A stretch of DNA of 53,874 bases from CAZITB01 sp964542055 (GCA_964542055.1 CAZITB010000002.1:1-53874); one strand, 5' to 3'; numbered from the stretch's first letter, positions 14,986-23,560 are shown. Numbers and translations are program-made. The notes: generated by a model from the letters alone, not told the origin.

Positions 14986-16350
14986 TTAAGTTGTGCTGAA
15001 TATCTGGAAACCGTTGTATGCTTCCATACCGTGTTCGCCGACATCGAGACCCTTAAGTTCTTCTTCTTTGCTGCAGCGAAGACCGACAGTAACCTTAATC
15101 AGACCGAACAGAATTAAACCAAGACCAAATGCCCATGCGAAAGCAGCTCCGACACCTGCCAGCTGCACCCAAAGCTGAGAAAATCCGCCGCCGTAGAACA
15201 GACCGCTATTTGCATCACCGATTCCAAGCACGGCTTCGGCATTGAATAATCCACAGGCAAGGGTTCCAAACGCTCCGCAGACTCCGTGAACACTTACGGC
15301 ACCGACCGGATCGTCAATTTTTAATACGCTGTCGATGAATATAACTGAAAGCACGACTATAACACCGGCGACTATACCGATAAAAACTGCGCCGATAGGG
15401 GTAACAGTATAACATGGAGCTGTGATAGCGACCAAGCCAGCCAAAGCACCATTCAAAGACATAGAAGCGTCAGGCTTTTTGCTGATGATCCACGAAGTTA
15501 TCATCGCGACGATTGCACCGGCAGCAGCAGCCAGGTTAGTCGTTACCGCTACGCGGCCGATTTCGCCGTTACCTACAGTTGTGCTTCCGGGGTTAAAACC
15601 GAACCATCCGAACCACAGAATGAAAACGCCAATGGCAGCAAGCGGAATGTTGTGGCCGAGTATAGCTTTGGGTTTGCCGTCAGGGCCGTATTTGCCCAGG
15701 CGTGGACCAAGGATAATAGCACCTGAAAGTGCAAGCCAGCCGCCGATAGAGTGTACAACTGTTGAACCGGCAAAATCCACAAAGCCGAGATTTTCCAACC
15801 ATCCGCCACCGTTCAAAAGTCCGCCCCATGCCCATGAACCGAAGATCGGGTAAATGAACGCACAGATAAACACGCTGTAAATCAGGTAAGACTTAAATTG
15901 TGTTCTGCCGGCCATTGCACCGGAGACGATCGTTGCAGCAGTTCCAGCAAATACGGTCTGAAAAATAAGAAAAGTCCAGTTCCAGTCTTCGGGGCTACCG
16001 ATCGAACCGCTGATACAAAAATCTGAAGTTCCGCAAAACCCTTTACTTTCGCCGAACATCAATCCGAATCCAATGAAGAAAAAAGCTATAGTGCCGATCG
16101 AAAAGTCCATCAAATTTTTCATTATGATGTTCACCGCATTTTTTGCCCTTGTGAAACCGGCTTCGACTGCTGCGAATCCGGCCTGCATAAAGAACACAAG
16201 AAAAGCCGCAACACAGGTCCAGACGATATTTATATTATTTTGCATTTCCTCTTTAAGTGAATCAATTGCTGACACTTCGGCTGTTTCCTCGGCGAGACAT
16301 ACCACCGGCATAGCCAGTAAAAACAATATTATTAGAAGGTATTTTTTCAT
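14986..16350 (-). CDS. amt: Ammonium transporter (Amt/MEP/Rh family)
   Basis: This inner-membrane channel conducts ammonium/ammonia. The 454 residues have a cleavable signal peptide (MKKYLLIILFLLAMPVVCLAEE) and then 11 membrane helices. Conserved pore features are visible: the FVDFAGSTVVHSIGGWLAL segment with the structural aspartate and first pore histidine, and SVHGVCGAFGTLACGLF with the second histidine. The ending GLDVGEHGMEAYNGFQIF is typical of Amt proteins regulated by PII. It is the middle gene of the porin-amt-glnK operon and has a good AAGG ribosome-binding site. Confidence 0.97.
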   Translation of the reverse strand: MKKYLLIILFLLAMPVVCLAEETAEVSAIDSLKEEMQNNINIVWTCVAAFLVFFMQAGFAAVEAGFTRAKNAVNIIMKNLMDFSIGTIAFFFIGFGLMFGESKGFCGTSDFCISGSIGSPEDWNWTFLIFQTVFAGTAATIVSGAMAGRTQFKSYLIYSVFICAFIYPIFGSWAWGGLLNGGGWLENLGFVDFAGSTVVHSIGGWLALSGAIILGPRLGKYGPDGKPKAILGHNIPLAAIGVFILWFGWFGFNPGSTTVGNGEIGRVAVTTNLAAAAGAIVAMITSWIISKKPDASMSLNGALAGLVAITAPCYTVTPIGAVFIGIVAGVIVVLSVIFIDSVLKIDDPVGAVSVHGVCGAFGTLACGLFNAEAVLGIGDANSGLFYGGGFSQLWVQLAGVGAAFAWAFGLGLILFGLIKVTVGLRCSKEEELKGLDVGEHGMEAYNGFQIFSTT

Positions 16351-16387
16351 TTTGAAGCCCTTTCACAAGCCTTTCAAATTGAGGTTA

Positions 16388-17155
16388 CTAAAATTCTTTC
16401 GATAAACTCAAACCCGTGATAACATAGTCATTGTCATAACCGCTGGCTTGCCTGATATCATCATTAACAAGGGTTATATAGCTTACGCTTGCCGAGAAAG
16501 CCCAACCGTCTTGCATTGAAACCGGGAACGAAAGGGTTACAGCAAGGTCATTCAGCTCAGAATCATCTACACCGAAATAGAAGTCATTATACGAAGAATC
16601 ACCATAACCAAGGCTGGCACCGAGATCCATGCCGATTTCCCAATCCGGACCAATTTCGCCGATCTTACCAAAAGAGTGCCCAACAGCAAGAGAAGCATAA
16701 TATCCGTCAGCTTCATCGATATCATGATAGACAGTTAAAGAAGGATTTAGCGGAACATCGAATGACAGTCCCCAGTAAAGCTCTGTTGTTGAAGCAAAAT
16801 CGGTGTTTGGGAAATCATAATAAATTACACCAAGTGAAAAACCGATCCCTTCTGTAAGCTGACCGGAATAATCCAGGTAGTAATCAACTTCTGTGAACTC
16901 ATGTTCACTGTCATTTACATTTTCCAGGTCCATACTTCCCCAGATTCCCGCAGTGAAGTTATCAAAAGAAACACTAAAGCTGGGTTGGAAAACGTAACCA
17001 TCAGTTAGCTGCTGACCGCGCCAGATATACTGACTGTAAAAATCCGTTGTCAGAGCAAAGCCGACGCTGTCTGCTTCTTGTTCCTGGGCAAAACCTGTTG
17101 CACAAAGCATGCCCATCGCCAAAACCGCTGTTAAAAGTGTGATTTTTCTGTCCAT
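16388..17155 (-). CDS. TorF-like putative outer-membrane porin
   Basis: The mature protein is a small beta barrel of about 230 residues preceded by a signal peptide (MDRKITLLTAVLAMGMLCATGFAQ). The segment GFALTTDFYSQYIWRGQQLTDG with the YxWRG motif near the N-terminus, the repeated alternating aromatic strands and the terminal SLSKEF phenylalanine identify the Gcw_chp/TorF family. The start chosen is ATG 17155, with GGAG five bases upstream; an in-frame ATG six codons earlier lacks this. It is the first gene of a sigma-54-controlled operon with amt and glnK, so it probably lets a nitrogen compound cross the outer membrane when ammonium is scarce (inference). Confidence 0.8.
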   Translation of the reverse strand: MDRKITLLTAVLAMGMLCATGFAQEQEADSVGFALTTDFYSQYIWRGQQLTDGYVFQPSFSVSFDNFTAGIWGSMDLENVNDSEHEFTEVDYYLDYSGQLTEGIGFSLGVIYYDFPNTDFASTTELYWGLSFDVPLNPSLTVYHDIDEADGYYASLAVGHSFGKIGEIGPDWEIGMDLGASLGYGDSSYNDFYFGVDDSELNDLAVTLSFPVSMQDGWAFSASVSYITLVNDDIRQASGYDNDYVITGLSLSKEF

Positions 17156-17236
17156 TTTTTCTCCATTCTTCATTGTTAATAAATCCGGGTAATACTCGAA
17201 CGCCCGAGTCCAACCCTGAACCTTCGTTTTACTTAT

Positions 17237-17252
17237 TGCAATTAGAGTGCCA
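17237..17252 (-). promoter_or_regulatory. Sigma-54 promoter of the porin-amt-glnK operon
   Basis: On the minus strand TGGCACTCTAATTGCA matches the sigma-54 consensus at GG (-24) and GC (-12), with the required ten bases between. Transcription should start near 17226, about 70 bases before the porin ATG. Confidence 0.8.
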
Positions 17253-17338
17253 GAAAAGCATAAATAAATAATTTATCTACAAACCCCTGCTTTAAAAGCA
17301 CTTACAGATAAGGTCTAAAAGTGAACTATTTATGTTTT

Positions 17339-17382
17339 ATACAATTTTGTATTTTAAAAATAAAGCTTATACAATTTTGTAT
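17339..17382. promoter_or_regulatory. Tandem palindromic enhancer-like sites
   Basis: Two exact copies of ATACAATTTTGTAT (inverted arms ATACAA and TTGTAT around TT) lie at 17339-17352 and 17369-17382, exactly 30 bases apart. They sit about 120 and 150 bases upstream of the predicted start from the minus-strand sigma-54 promoter and about 155-185 bases upstream of the plus-strand one. That is where sigma-54 activators bind. The motif is not the usual NtrC site (GCAC-N5-GGTGC type). Confidence 0.65.
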
Positions 17383-17503
17383 CAAACGCCCTTCTCCCAA
17401 CGTTTTTGTAACGACTGAATATTAAACAATTCAAAATGTACAAAAAACAAACAAAACGCTTGGCCAGTCCCCATTAAAACAGCACTGGTAAGTGTTTCCA
17501 TAC

Positions 17504-17519
17504 AGGCACAAAATTTGCT
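17504..17519 (+). promoter_or_regulatory. Sigma-54 promoter of the fliO operon
   Basis: AGGCACAAAATTTGCT has GG at -24 and GC at -12 separated by ten bases. Transcription should start near 17530, giving a leader of about 37 bases before fliO. Confidence 0.75.
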
Positions 17520-17566
17520 CTAAATATGTTTGAAAAAAGAAATTATAAGAATTCTGGATTAATTTT

Positions 17567-17974
17567 ATGTTGAGTCGAAATATTTTGTTAGCTGTTCTGT
17601 TTCTAGGGATTTTTTCCTGTGCATTGATCGCCCAGGAAGCCAATGAGCCAAATTATATGGATTGGAGCAAATCCGATAACCAGTTCAGAACGATGGAAGA
17701 TGACAGTTCTCTGCTGGGCAAGCTCTTTGGTTCCATTATCGTCATACTCATTCTTGGCTGGGCGGCTTACTACCTTACCAAAAAGCTCGGTTTAAAAACC
17801 AGCCCCGTTGCGGGAAAATATATCGAAGTACTGGAAACGGTCAACATCGGCAGCCAGAAACAGCTCCACATGATCAGATCAGGCGACAAGCAGATTCTCA
17901 TCAGTTCCACTGCTCAAAACATAACCAAGATCAGCGAAATGGACGTAAAGACGGATAACCAAAATGAGCAGTAG
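17567..17974 (+). CDS. fliO: Flagellar biosynthetic protein FliO
   Basis: The 135-residue protein has an N-terminal signal-like segment, one strong membrane helix (LFGSIIVILILGWAAYYLTKKLG, about residues 50-70) and a short cytoplasmic domain (YIEVLETVNIGSQKQLHMIRSGDKQILISS) typical of FliO. FliO helps assemble the FliP pore of the flagellar export gate. The gene is first in the fliOPQR-flhB operon and overlaps fliP by 11 bases. Only a weak ribosome-binding site (GGAT) is seen. Confidence 0.85.
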   Translation: MLSRNILLAVLFLGIFSCALIAQEANEPNYMDWSKSDNQFRTMEDDSSLLGKLFGSIIVILILGWAAYYLTKKLGLKTSPVAGKYIEVLETVNIGSQKQLHMIRSGDKQILISSTAQNITKISEMDVKTDNQNEQ

Positions 17975-18743
17975 AATAATAATTTACATTTTTGCAGCAA
18001 TTGCATTTGTCGCTCCTCTAAACGCACAGCCTACTGAAAATGCCATGCCTCAGATCGGCGACGTTGTAGAGATAGTAAACAAAGCCACTGCACCGGAAAA
18101 CCTGGAAGAAAGCCGTGAGTGGTCAGGCCCCATCAAGCTGGTAATCGTTTTCGCTTTACTGGCTATACTGCCCAGTTTAATGGCTATGATGACTTCATTT
18201 ACCAGGATTGTCATTGTCCTTGGCTTTATACGCAGGGCGCTTTCGACTCAGAACATCCCCCCTACCATAGTAATGATGGGCCTTGCACTTTTTTTGACGC
18301 TTTACACGATGTCGCCTACACTGATGAAGATAAACAAAACTGCGATAGAACCATACCTGGCTGACGAGATACTATTCGAACAAGCCGGCGAAAGAACTGC
18401 ACAAGCGATAAAGGAATTTATGCTAAGACAAACACGCCAGAGCGATTTGATGCTTTTCGTGAGAATGGCAAATATCACACCTCCCCAACAGCCAATCGAT
18501 ATTCCGCTGCATGTTGTCGTCCCCTCATTTATCATCAGTGAATTCCGGACAGCGTTTGAAATCGGCTGCTTGCTGTTTATTCCATTTCTACTTATAGATT
18601 TGGTAATTGCCTCGATTTTATTAAGTGCGGGAATGATGATGCTGCCGCCGGTTATGATATCGCTGCCGTTTAAGCTGATACTATTTATATTAGTTGACGG
18701 ATGGGGATTATTGGCAAAAAGTTTAAGTTTGAGTTTTAATTAA
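17964..18743 (+). CDS. fliP: Flagellar export gate protein FliP
   Basis: The 259-residue inner-membrane protein forms, with FliQ and FliR, the helical pore of the flagellar type III export gate. A cleaved signal peptide (ending near PLNAQ) is followed by the conserved segments LAILPSLMAMMTSFTRIVIVLGFIRRALSTQNIPP, the periplasmic loop and VVVPSFIISEFRTAFEIGCLLFIPFLLIDLVIASILLSAGMMMLPP, which is the FliP family signature. The family length is normal. It overlaps fliO and is followed by fliQ after ten bases. Confidence 0.98.
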   Translation: MSSRIIIYIFAAIAFVAPLNAQPTENAMPQIGDVVEIVNKATAPENLEESREWSGPIKLVIVFALLAILPSLMAMMTSFTRIVIVLGFIRRALSTQNIPPTIVMMGLALFLTLYTMSPTLMKINKTAIEPYLADEILFEQAGERTAQAIKEFMLRQTRQSDLMLFVRMANITPPQQPIDIPLHVVVPSFIISEFRTAFEIGCLLFIPFLLIDLVIASILLSAGMMMLPPVMISLPFKLILFILVDGWGLLAKSLSLSFN

Positions 18744-18753
18744 AGGATAAAAT

Positions 18754-19023
18754 ATGGACGCAGGATGGGTTTTACATTTAGGAAAGCATACACTTGAAAC
18801 AGCACTGATGGTTTCTGCCCCGATACTGCTTGTATGTATGACTGTGGGAATTATAGTATCTCTTTTCCAAGCCGTAACTTCATTACGTGATATGACACTC
18901 ACAATGGTCCCAAAACTTATCGGAGTGGGCCTAACAGCGATGGTTTTTGGTAACTGGATGCTGCAAATCTTAATGAAATTTACGATAGAAATTTTCGGAC
19001 AAATTGAAAACATAACACACTGA
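18754..19023 (+). CDS. fliQ: Flagellar export gate protein FliQ
   Basis: The 89-residue protein has two membrane helices separated by the conserved QAVTSLRDMTLTMVPKL loop. FliQ packs around the FliP-FliR pore. A GGATAAAAT site precedes the ATG and the stop overlaps the fliR start (TGATG). Confidence 0.97.
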   Translation: MDAGWVLHLGKHTLETALMVSAPILLVCMTVGIIVSLFQAVTSLRDMTLTMVPKLIGVGLTAMVFGNWMLQILMKFTIEIFGQIENITH

Positions 19024-19775
19024 TGGATATAATTATAGAATATCTTCTGCCTTTTTTTATGATCTTTACCAGAATAGCAGCCTTTATGTTCTCGGCCCCG
19101 GTATTCAGCTGGAAAACCATACCTGTCAACATCAAGGTGGCACTGGCGGTTATGATCAGTTTATTTTTCGCTTTTATGATTGACCCTGACCCACGTCTAT
19201 ACCATGTGCATTTTTTACAGTCTTTAATACTGCTCTCCCAAGAAGCGATTTACGGCCTTGCCCTGGGGCTCATCAGTACGGCATTGTTTTTTGTAGTCCG
19301 TGTCGCTGGCAGTATTGTCGAAACACAAATGGGCCTGACAATGGCGAACATTTTGGACCCCCTCACAGGCGAAAATTCGCAGCCGCTAGGCATGCTGCTG
19401 GAGATAATATTCATACTTTTGTTTTTGAGTGTAAACGGACATCATATTTTTCTCATGATGCTATCCAAAAGCTTTGAAGTTTTTTCGCTTGGAATGACAC
19501 CTTCAATAGAGGCTTTGTTTACAGGAGTTCTAAAAGCCGGAACTTTCATGCTCCTGCTCTCGCTTCGTTTGGCGGCACCTATGCTTGCAGCGTTTATGAT
19601 CTTGATGGTAGTACTTGCGATTTTGGCAAGAGTAGCACCAGATATGAACATTTTGTTTATTTCGCTGCCAGTCAGGGTAGGCTTGGGATTATTGATGGCG
19701 GCGTTATTCGTCCCTTATCTCCATAGCTACATTACAGAATTTGAAGATTTCTTATCAAGGCTCATTCCGGTTTGA
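19023..19775 (+). CDS. fliR: Flagellar export gate protein FliR
   Basis: The 250-residue membrane protein is the single FliR subunit that closes the FliP helix in the export gate. The segments FTRIAAFMFSAPVFSWKTIPVNIKVALAVMIS, FFVVRVAGSIVETQMGLTMANILDPLTGENSQPLGMLLEI and LARVAPDMNILFISLPVRVGLGLLM are the family hallmarks. It overlaps fliQ by one base and precedes flhB by eight. Confidence 0.97.
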   Translation: MDIIIEYLLPFFMIFTRIAAFMFSAPVFSWKTIPVNIKVALAVMISLFFAFMIDPDPRLYHVHFLQSLILLSQEAIYGLALGLISTALFFVVRVAGSIVETQMGLTMANILDPLTGENSQPLGMLLEIIFILLFLSVNGHHIFLMMLSKSFEVFSLGMTPSIEALFTGVLKAGTFMLLLSLRLAAPMLAAFMILMVVLAILARVAPDMNILFISLPVRVGLGLLMAALFVPYLHSYITEFEDFLSRLIPV

Positions 19776-19783
19776 GGTAATAA

Positions 19784-20845
19784 ATGCAGGATAAAGGGCA
19801 AAAAACAGAAAAACCCACGCAAAAGCGGCTTGAAAAAGCTCGCAAGCAAGGACAGGTCCCCCAAAGTCAGGAGCTTGGCGGTGCATTAAGTCTTATCGTA
19901 TTGGTTATGGTCACCACACTTATGGCATCAAAGATGAAGCAGTGGTTTATGGAACAGATAAGAGAAGGAGTCAGCTGCGATACTCAGATTTTCAATAGTT
20001 CTTCCAGCCTGATAGAATTTTTCAATGGCAAAATAATCGCCTTTGCGATAGTATCTTCGCCGTTTTTGCTGGCTCTTATGGTTGCAGGTATTGCAGCATC
20101 GGTAATTTGCGGCGGCATGACGTTTACGGCACATCCGCTTAAGCCAAAAGGCTCTGCTATAAGCCCAGTAAAAGGTTTCAAGAAGTTATTCGGTCTCGAC
20201 AGTTTGGTAAGGCTTCTTATGTCAATACTCAAATTGATTTTTGTAGCGGCGATCGTATATTTCTATCTGAAAACCAAAATCGAAACAGTCGCTTCTATTC
20301 GATGGGCGTGGAATGATGAAATACTTACTTTAATTTGCCAGTTGATATTCGGCCTTTGCCTGCGTGTGTGTATCGGCTTGTTTATTATCGCTTTGGCTGA
20401 TTTCACTTATCAGAAATGGAAGTATATTAAAGACTTGAAAATGACCAAGCAGGAAATAAAGGAAGAGCATAAAAACTATGAAGGATCCCCAGAGGTCAAA
20501 AGAAGAATCAAACAGCTGCAATTCAATGCAGCGATGAAGAGAATGATGCAGCAAGTTCCAACAGCGGATGTGGTACTTGTAAATCCGACCCATTTCGCGG
20601 TTGCGGTCAAATACGATTCAAAAAAGATGGCAGCACCAATTGTTGTAGCCAAAGGTGCTGATAATATGTGCGAAAAGATAAAAGAAGTAGCCAGGGCTCA
20701 TGGAGTCCCGGTAGTGAGCAAACCGCAGCTTGCCAGAACGATATATCACAGCGTGGACCTTGATCATCCTATACCTGAAAACCTGTTTTTGGCGGTTGCA
20801 GAGGTGCTCGCGATGATTTACCGCTTGCGGCATAGACGGGCATAA
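19784..20845 (+). CDS. flhB: Flagellar export switch protein FlhB
   Basis: The 353-residue protein controls the switch of export from rod/hook to filament substrates. The N-terminus has the KTEKPTQKRLEKARKQGQVPQSQEL segment, then four membrane helices and the long cytoplasmic linker (KMTKQEIKEEHKNYEGSPEVKRRIKQLQ). The autocleavage motif NPTH is intact in VVLVNPTHFAVAVKY, and the C-terminus is complete. A GAGGT ribosome-binding site precedes the ATG. In most flagellar operons flhA would follow; here a chimeric FlhA-like gene does. Confidence 0.98.
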   Translation: MQDKGQKTEKPTQKRLEKARKQGQVPQSQELGGALSLIVLVMVTTLMASKMKQWFMEQIREGVSCDTQIFNSSSSLIEFFNGKIIAFAIVSSPFLLALMVAGIAASVICGGMTFTAHPLKPKGSAISPVKGFKKLFGLDSLVRLLMSILKLIFVAAIVYFYLKTKIETVASIRWAWNDEILTLICQLIFGLCLRVCIGLFIIALADFTYQKWKYIKDLKMTKQEIKEEHKNYEGSPEVKRRIKQLQFNAAMKRMMQQVPTADVVLVNPTHFAVAVKYDSKKMAAPIVVAKGADNMCEKIKEVARAHGVPVVSKPQLARTIYHSVDLDHPIPENLFLAVAEVLAMIYRLRHRRA

Positions 20846-20886
20846 AAAAATAGACATTTGCTCTTAGATAATTATACTGATAAATT

Positions 20887-22377
20887 ATGGCAGAAGTTAT
20901 AAACGAAAAAATTGACTACGATTTTTCTAACCAGGTTGAAACCGCCGCAGAAAAGGTTTTGATTTCCCGGAATCGATTCCTCGTTGGAATAGCTGCCGCA
21001 GCAATTGGCTTGGGGATTATTATCCCCGCTGCTTCTTCCATTATCGACATTTTTACAGGTATAAGCATTTCTATCACTACCGTGATCCTGGTTGTGTGCT
21101 TTTTCGGAAAGAAAATCAAAGATGTCGAAAGCTTGCCTTTGCTCTTGACCGGAGCCATTTTTCTCCGCCTTGCAATATTTATAAACTCTGCCAAGTACAT
21201 CCTGGCCGAAAACCAGCCAAGCTTTTTCCAGGAAATCGGGGCCGCTGTTTTTATCTCGGAATCTTCATATATTATCATGATTTTACCGGCAGCTGCATTT
21301 CTATGTTTATGGGTTATCGTGATCGCCGCAAATAAAATCGAAAACATAAGCCAATCATTTACACTGGAAATATTGCCTTTAAAAAAATCTGTAATTGACA
21401 GCAAAAAAAATATAGGAATTCTCACTAGTCATAAAACTGATGAACTTAACGAACAAACCAAACGTGAAGGCAGATTTTACGTTTCAATGATCAGCGTTGC
21501 CAAAATTTTCAAATGCGAAGTCATAGCTGCTGCGGTTATTGTTTTGATTATTGCCGCTTGGGTTGCGGTTCTCTCTGTTCTTGAGCAGCAATTCAGCTCC
21601 ATTTATCTTACAAAGTCAGCGGGCGCCACTTCTGTTTATTTACTTCAAATTTTAGCGACTGGCTCAGCCTCAATGATGCTGGCAAATCGTATTTATATGC
21701 AATCAAGCGATTTCAATTTTGAAAATGACTCTAAAGAAGAATCCAAAAAAGAGGACCTCAAACTATTCAACTCAGATTTCAATAAAAATAAAACTACAGT
21801 TAAAAATCAAAATGAAACCATCCAAGAAAATATCAAAGAAGCTGAGTTTGAATCTGAAAAAGAAACCTTTGAAAATCTCCGAAAATGGTCCGACAAACAC
21901 TATTCCAAAATTACAAACACTTTGGCAAATCTTCCTGATAAAACTACAAAAGTGGTCTTGCTGGGAAGCGACAGTTATCTAAACCTGCCTGTAAATATTC
22001 CAGTAAATGTAGCAATAAAATTAGCCGGCTCAAAACAGAAGTGCCTTTTGGTTGATCTGGATAAATCAAGAAATGCGATAGAAAAAGTTTTTGCTGATGA
22101 CAACCCTGAAAAAGGCCGATCTTTAGAAACTTACCGCGCTACCTGCATAAGCAATGTTTCAATCTTCAACGGACTTTTCGAAAATATTCGAGAACATAAA
22201 AAAGATTTTTCATATATTTTAGTTTATGCACCGAATTTAAATTCTGTTTTAAACCATCACAACAGCTTAGAGATTATCAATACAGCAGTCCTTTTCACAG
22301 GTGATGATGACGTTTTGGACCATGCACGACAGGAGTTCAAAAAATCCGGAGCCACGATAATAAACATCAAAAATTAA
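20887..22377 (+). CDS. FlhA-like membrane domain fused to a degenerate BY-kinase/MinD-like domain
   Basis: The 496-residue protein combines two parts not normally joined. Residues about 30-270 resemble the membrane half of the export-gate protein FlhA. GLGIIIPAASSIIDIFTGISISITTV and VESLPLLLTGAIFLRLAIFINSAKYIL line up with FlhA's first helices and its FPTLLLxTTLxRLALNxASTRxIL signature. RFYVSMISVAKIFKCEVIAAAVIVLI aligns with FYGxMDGASKFVKGDAIAGI. Residues about 275-345 are a charged linker. Residues 354-496 resemble tyrosine-kinase (CpsD/CapB) or MinD-type ATPases (KCLLVDLDKSRNAIEKVF, FSYILVYAPN, final SGATIINIKN), but the Walker A glycines and GKS/T are replaced by SDSYLNLPVN, so nucleotide binding is doubtful. 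FlhA's own cytoplasmic domain is absent. It follows flhB by 41 bases and has no clear ribosome-binding site. Confidence 0.75.
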   Translation: MAEVINEKIDYDFSNQVETAAEKVLISRNRFLVGIAAAAIGLGIIIPAASSIIDIFTGISISITTVILVVCFFGKKIKDVESLPLLLTGAIFLRLAIFINSAKYILAENQPSFFQEIGAAVFISESSYIIMILPAAAFLCLWVIVIAANKIENISQSFTLEILPLKKSVIDSKKNIGILTSHKTDELNEQTKREGRFYVSMISVAKIFKCEVIAAAVIVLIIAAWVAVLSVLEQQFSSIYLTKSAGATSVYLLQILATGSASMMLANRIYMQSSDFNFENDSKEESKKEDLKLFNSDFNKNKTTVKNQNETIQENIKEAEFESEKETFENLRKWSDKHYSKITNTLANLPDKTTKVVLLGSDSYLNLPVNIPVNVAIKLAGSKQKCLLVDLDKSRNAIEKVFADDNPEKGRSLETYRATCISNVSIFNGLFENIREHKKDFSYILVYAPNLNSVLNHHNSLEIINTAVLFTGDDDVLDHARQEFKKSGATIINIKN

Positions 22378-22420
22378 TTCATTCTTGTAATAACTTTTAT
22401 TTTTGTTAGAATCATTTATT

Positions 22421-23560
22421 ATGATTAAAAACACATATGGACAAACAGGCATCGAAGTATCGGCGATCGGCTTTGGAGGAATGCGATTTCCAAGCCCGTA
22501 TGATATCGATGAAAATGCGGCACTGGTTAAAAGAGCGTATGATCTGGGTGTAAATTACTTTGACACTGCCCCGGGTTACTGTGATGACAAAAGCGAAAGC
22601 ATTTTCGGTGCTGCTATCAAGGAAATAAACAAAACCCGCAACGAAAAACCTTTCTATGTTTCCAGCAAGTCAATGGAATCTGAGCCCGAAAGGATCAGGG
22701 CCAATCTTGAAAAATCACTCCAGCGACTGAATGTGGACAGCATAGATTTCTATCACGTCTGGTGTATTATAAGCAGAGATGTCCTTAAAGACAGAAAAGC
22801 CAAAGGCGCTCTCAAAGAATTTGAAAAGATCAAAGATCAGGGCCTTGCCAAAAACATTTGTATCTCAACACACATGAACGGCGAAGATACCGCTAAGATG
22901 CTCCAGGATTACGAACAAATGTTTGCCGGCGTGCTTTTAGGATATTCGGCCATGAATTTCGCTTACAGAGATAAAGGTATCCAAGCCGCCAGCGAACTCA
23001 ACAAAGGTGTTGTAGTAATGAATCCTTTGGGCGGAGGTTTGATCCCCAAAAATCCGGACAAGTTCGCTTTTTTGAAATCAAGCCAGGACGAAACAGTCGT
23101 TCAAGCCGCTTTGAAATTCTTACTTAGCGATAAACGAATAACAACATCCATCGTAGGATTCGAAAATGAAAAGCAGATCCAGGAAGCTGTCTCGGCTGCC
23201 GAAAATTTCAAATCTATATCAACCGAAAAAATAAAGCAGATTCGCCAGTCATTGGAAGAATCTTTCAACGAACTTTGCACTGCGTGCCAATATTGCGACC
23301 ATTGTCCACAAGGTATCCCCATTCCTAAATTAATGGACAGCTACAACTCATTTATGCTCTCTGACGGCAATAAAATCGACATGCTCAACAAAATGAAATA
23401 TCATTGGGGCATGAAGCTGGAAGATGATTACCTCAGGGCCTGTAATGAATGCGGGAAATGCGAAGAACTTTGCACACAGCAGCTTCCGATCCGTCAAAGG
23501 CTAAAAGAAATCCGCCAGGCCGTGGATGAGTACCTGGCAAACGAAAAAGCAAAATCTTAA
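22421..23560 (+). CDS. Aldo/keto reductase with C-terminal 4Fe-4S ferredoxin-type domain
   Basis: The 379-residue protein starts with the aldo/keto reductase barrel: GIEVSAIGFGGMRFP, the catalytic region NYFDTAPGYCDDKSE with aspartate and tyrosine, and SIDFYHVW. The usual catalytic histidine region is modified. The C-terminal quarter has CTACQYCDHCPQGIPIPKLMDSYN and CNECGKCEELCTQQLPIRQRL, two cysteine clusters for 4Fe-4S centres as in the oxidoreductases of anaerobes. The substrate is unknown. ATG 22421 was chosen; a TTG six codons upstream is possible, and neither has a strong ribosome-binding site. Its stop codon lies inside the TTAA at the edge of the MITE-like element. It has no evident link to the flagellar genes. 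Confidence 0.88.
   Translation: MIKNTYGQTGIEVSAIGFGGMRFPSPYDIDENAALVKRAYDLGVNYFDTAPGYCDDKSESIFGAAIKEINKTRNEKPFYVSSKSMESEPERIRANLEKSLQRLNVDSIDFYHVWCIISRDVLKDRKAKGALKEFEKIKDQGLAKNICISTHMNGEDTAKMLQDYEQMFAGVLLGYSAMNFAYRDKGIQAASELNKGVVVMNPLGGGLIPKNPDKFAFLKSSQDETVVQAALKFLLSDKRITTSIVGFENEKQIQEAVSAAENFKSISTEKIKQIRQSLEESFNELCTACQYCDHCPQGIPIPKLMDSYNSFMLSDGNKIDMLNKMKYHWGMKLEDDYLRACNECGKCEELCTQQLPIRQRLKEIRQAVDEYLANEKAKS

Larger units (their letters stand above)
17156..17566. other. Divergent regulatory region between the nitrogen operon and fliO
   Basis: This stretch of about 410 bases has no gene. It contains two divergent sigma-54 promoters (17237-17252 minus and 17504-17519 plus) and, between them, two copies of a palindromic 14-mer (17339-17382). 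Nothing else in it is recognised. Confidence 0.8.

Noticed and set aside
17339..17382. NtrC, NtcA or GlnR sites upstream of amt-glnK
   Set aside because: The duplicated ATACAATTTTGTAT does not fit GCAC-N5-GGTGC, GTA-N8-TAC or TGTNA-N7-TNACA, so a known nitrogen regulator was not assigned.
20887..22377. Canonical flhA
   Set aside because: The position fits, but the cytoplasmic FlhA domain is absent, the membrane half is strongly diverged and the C-terminal domain is of another type.
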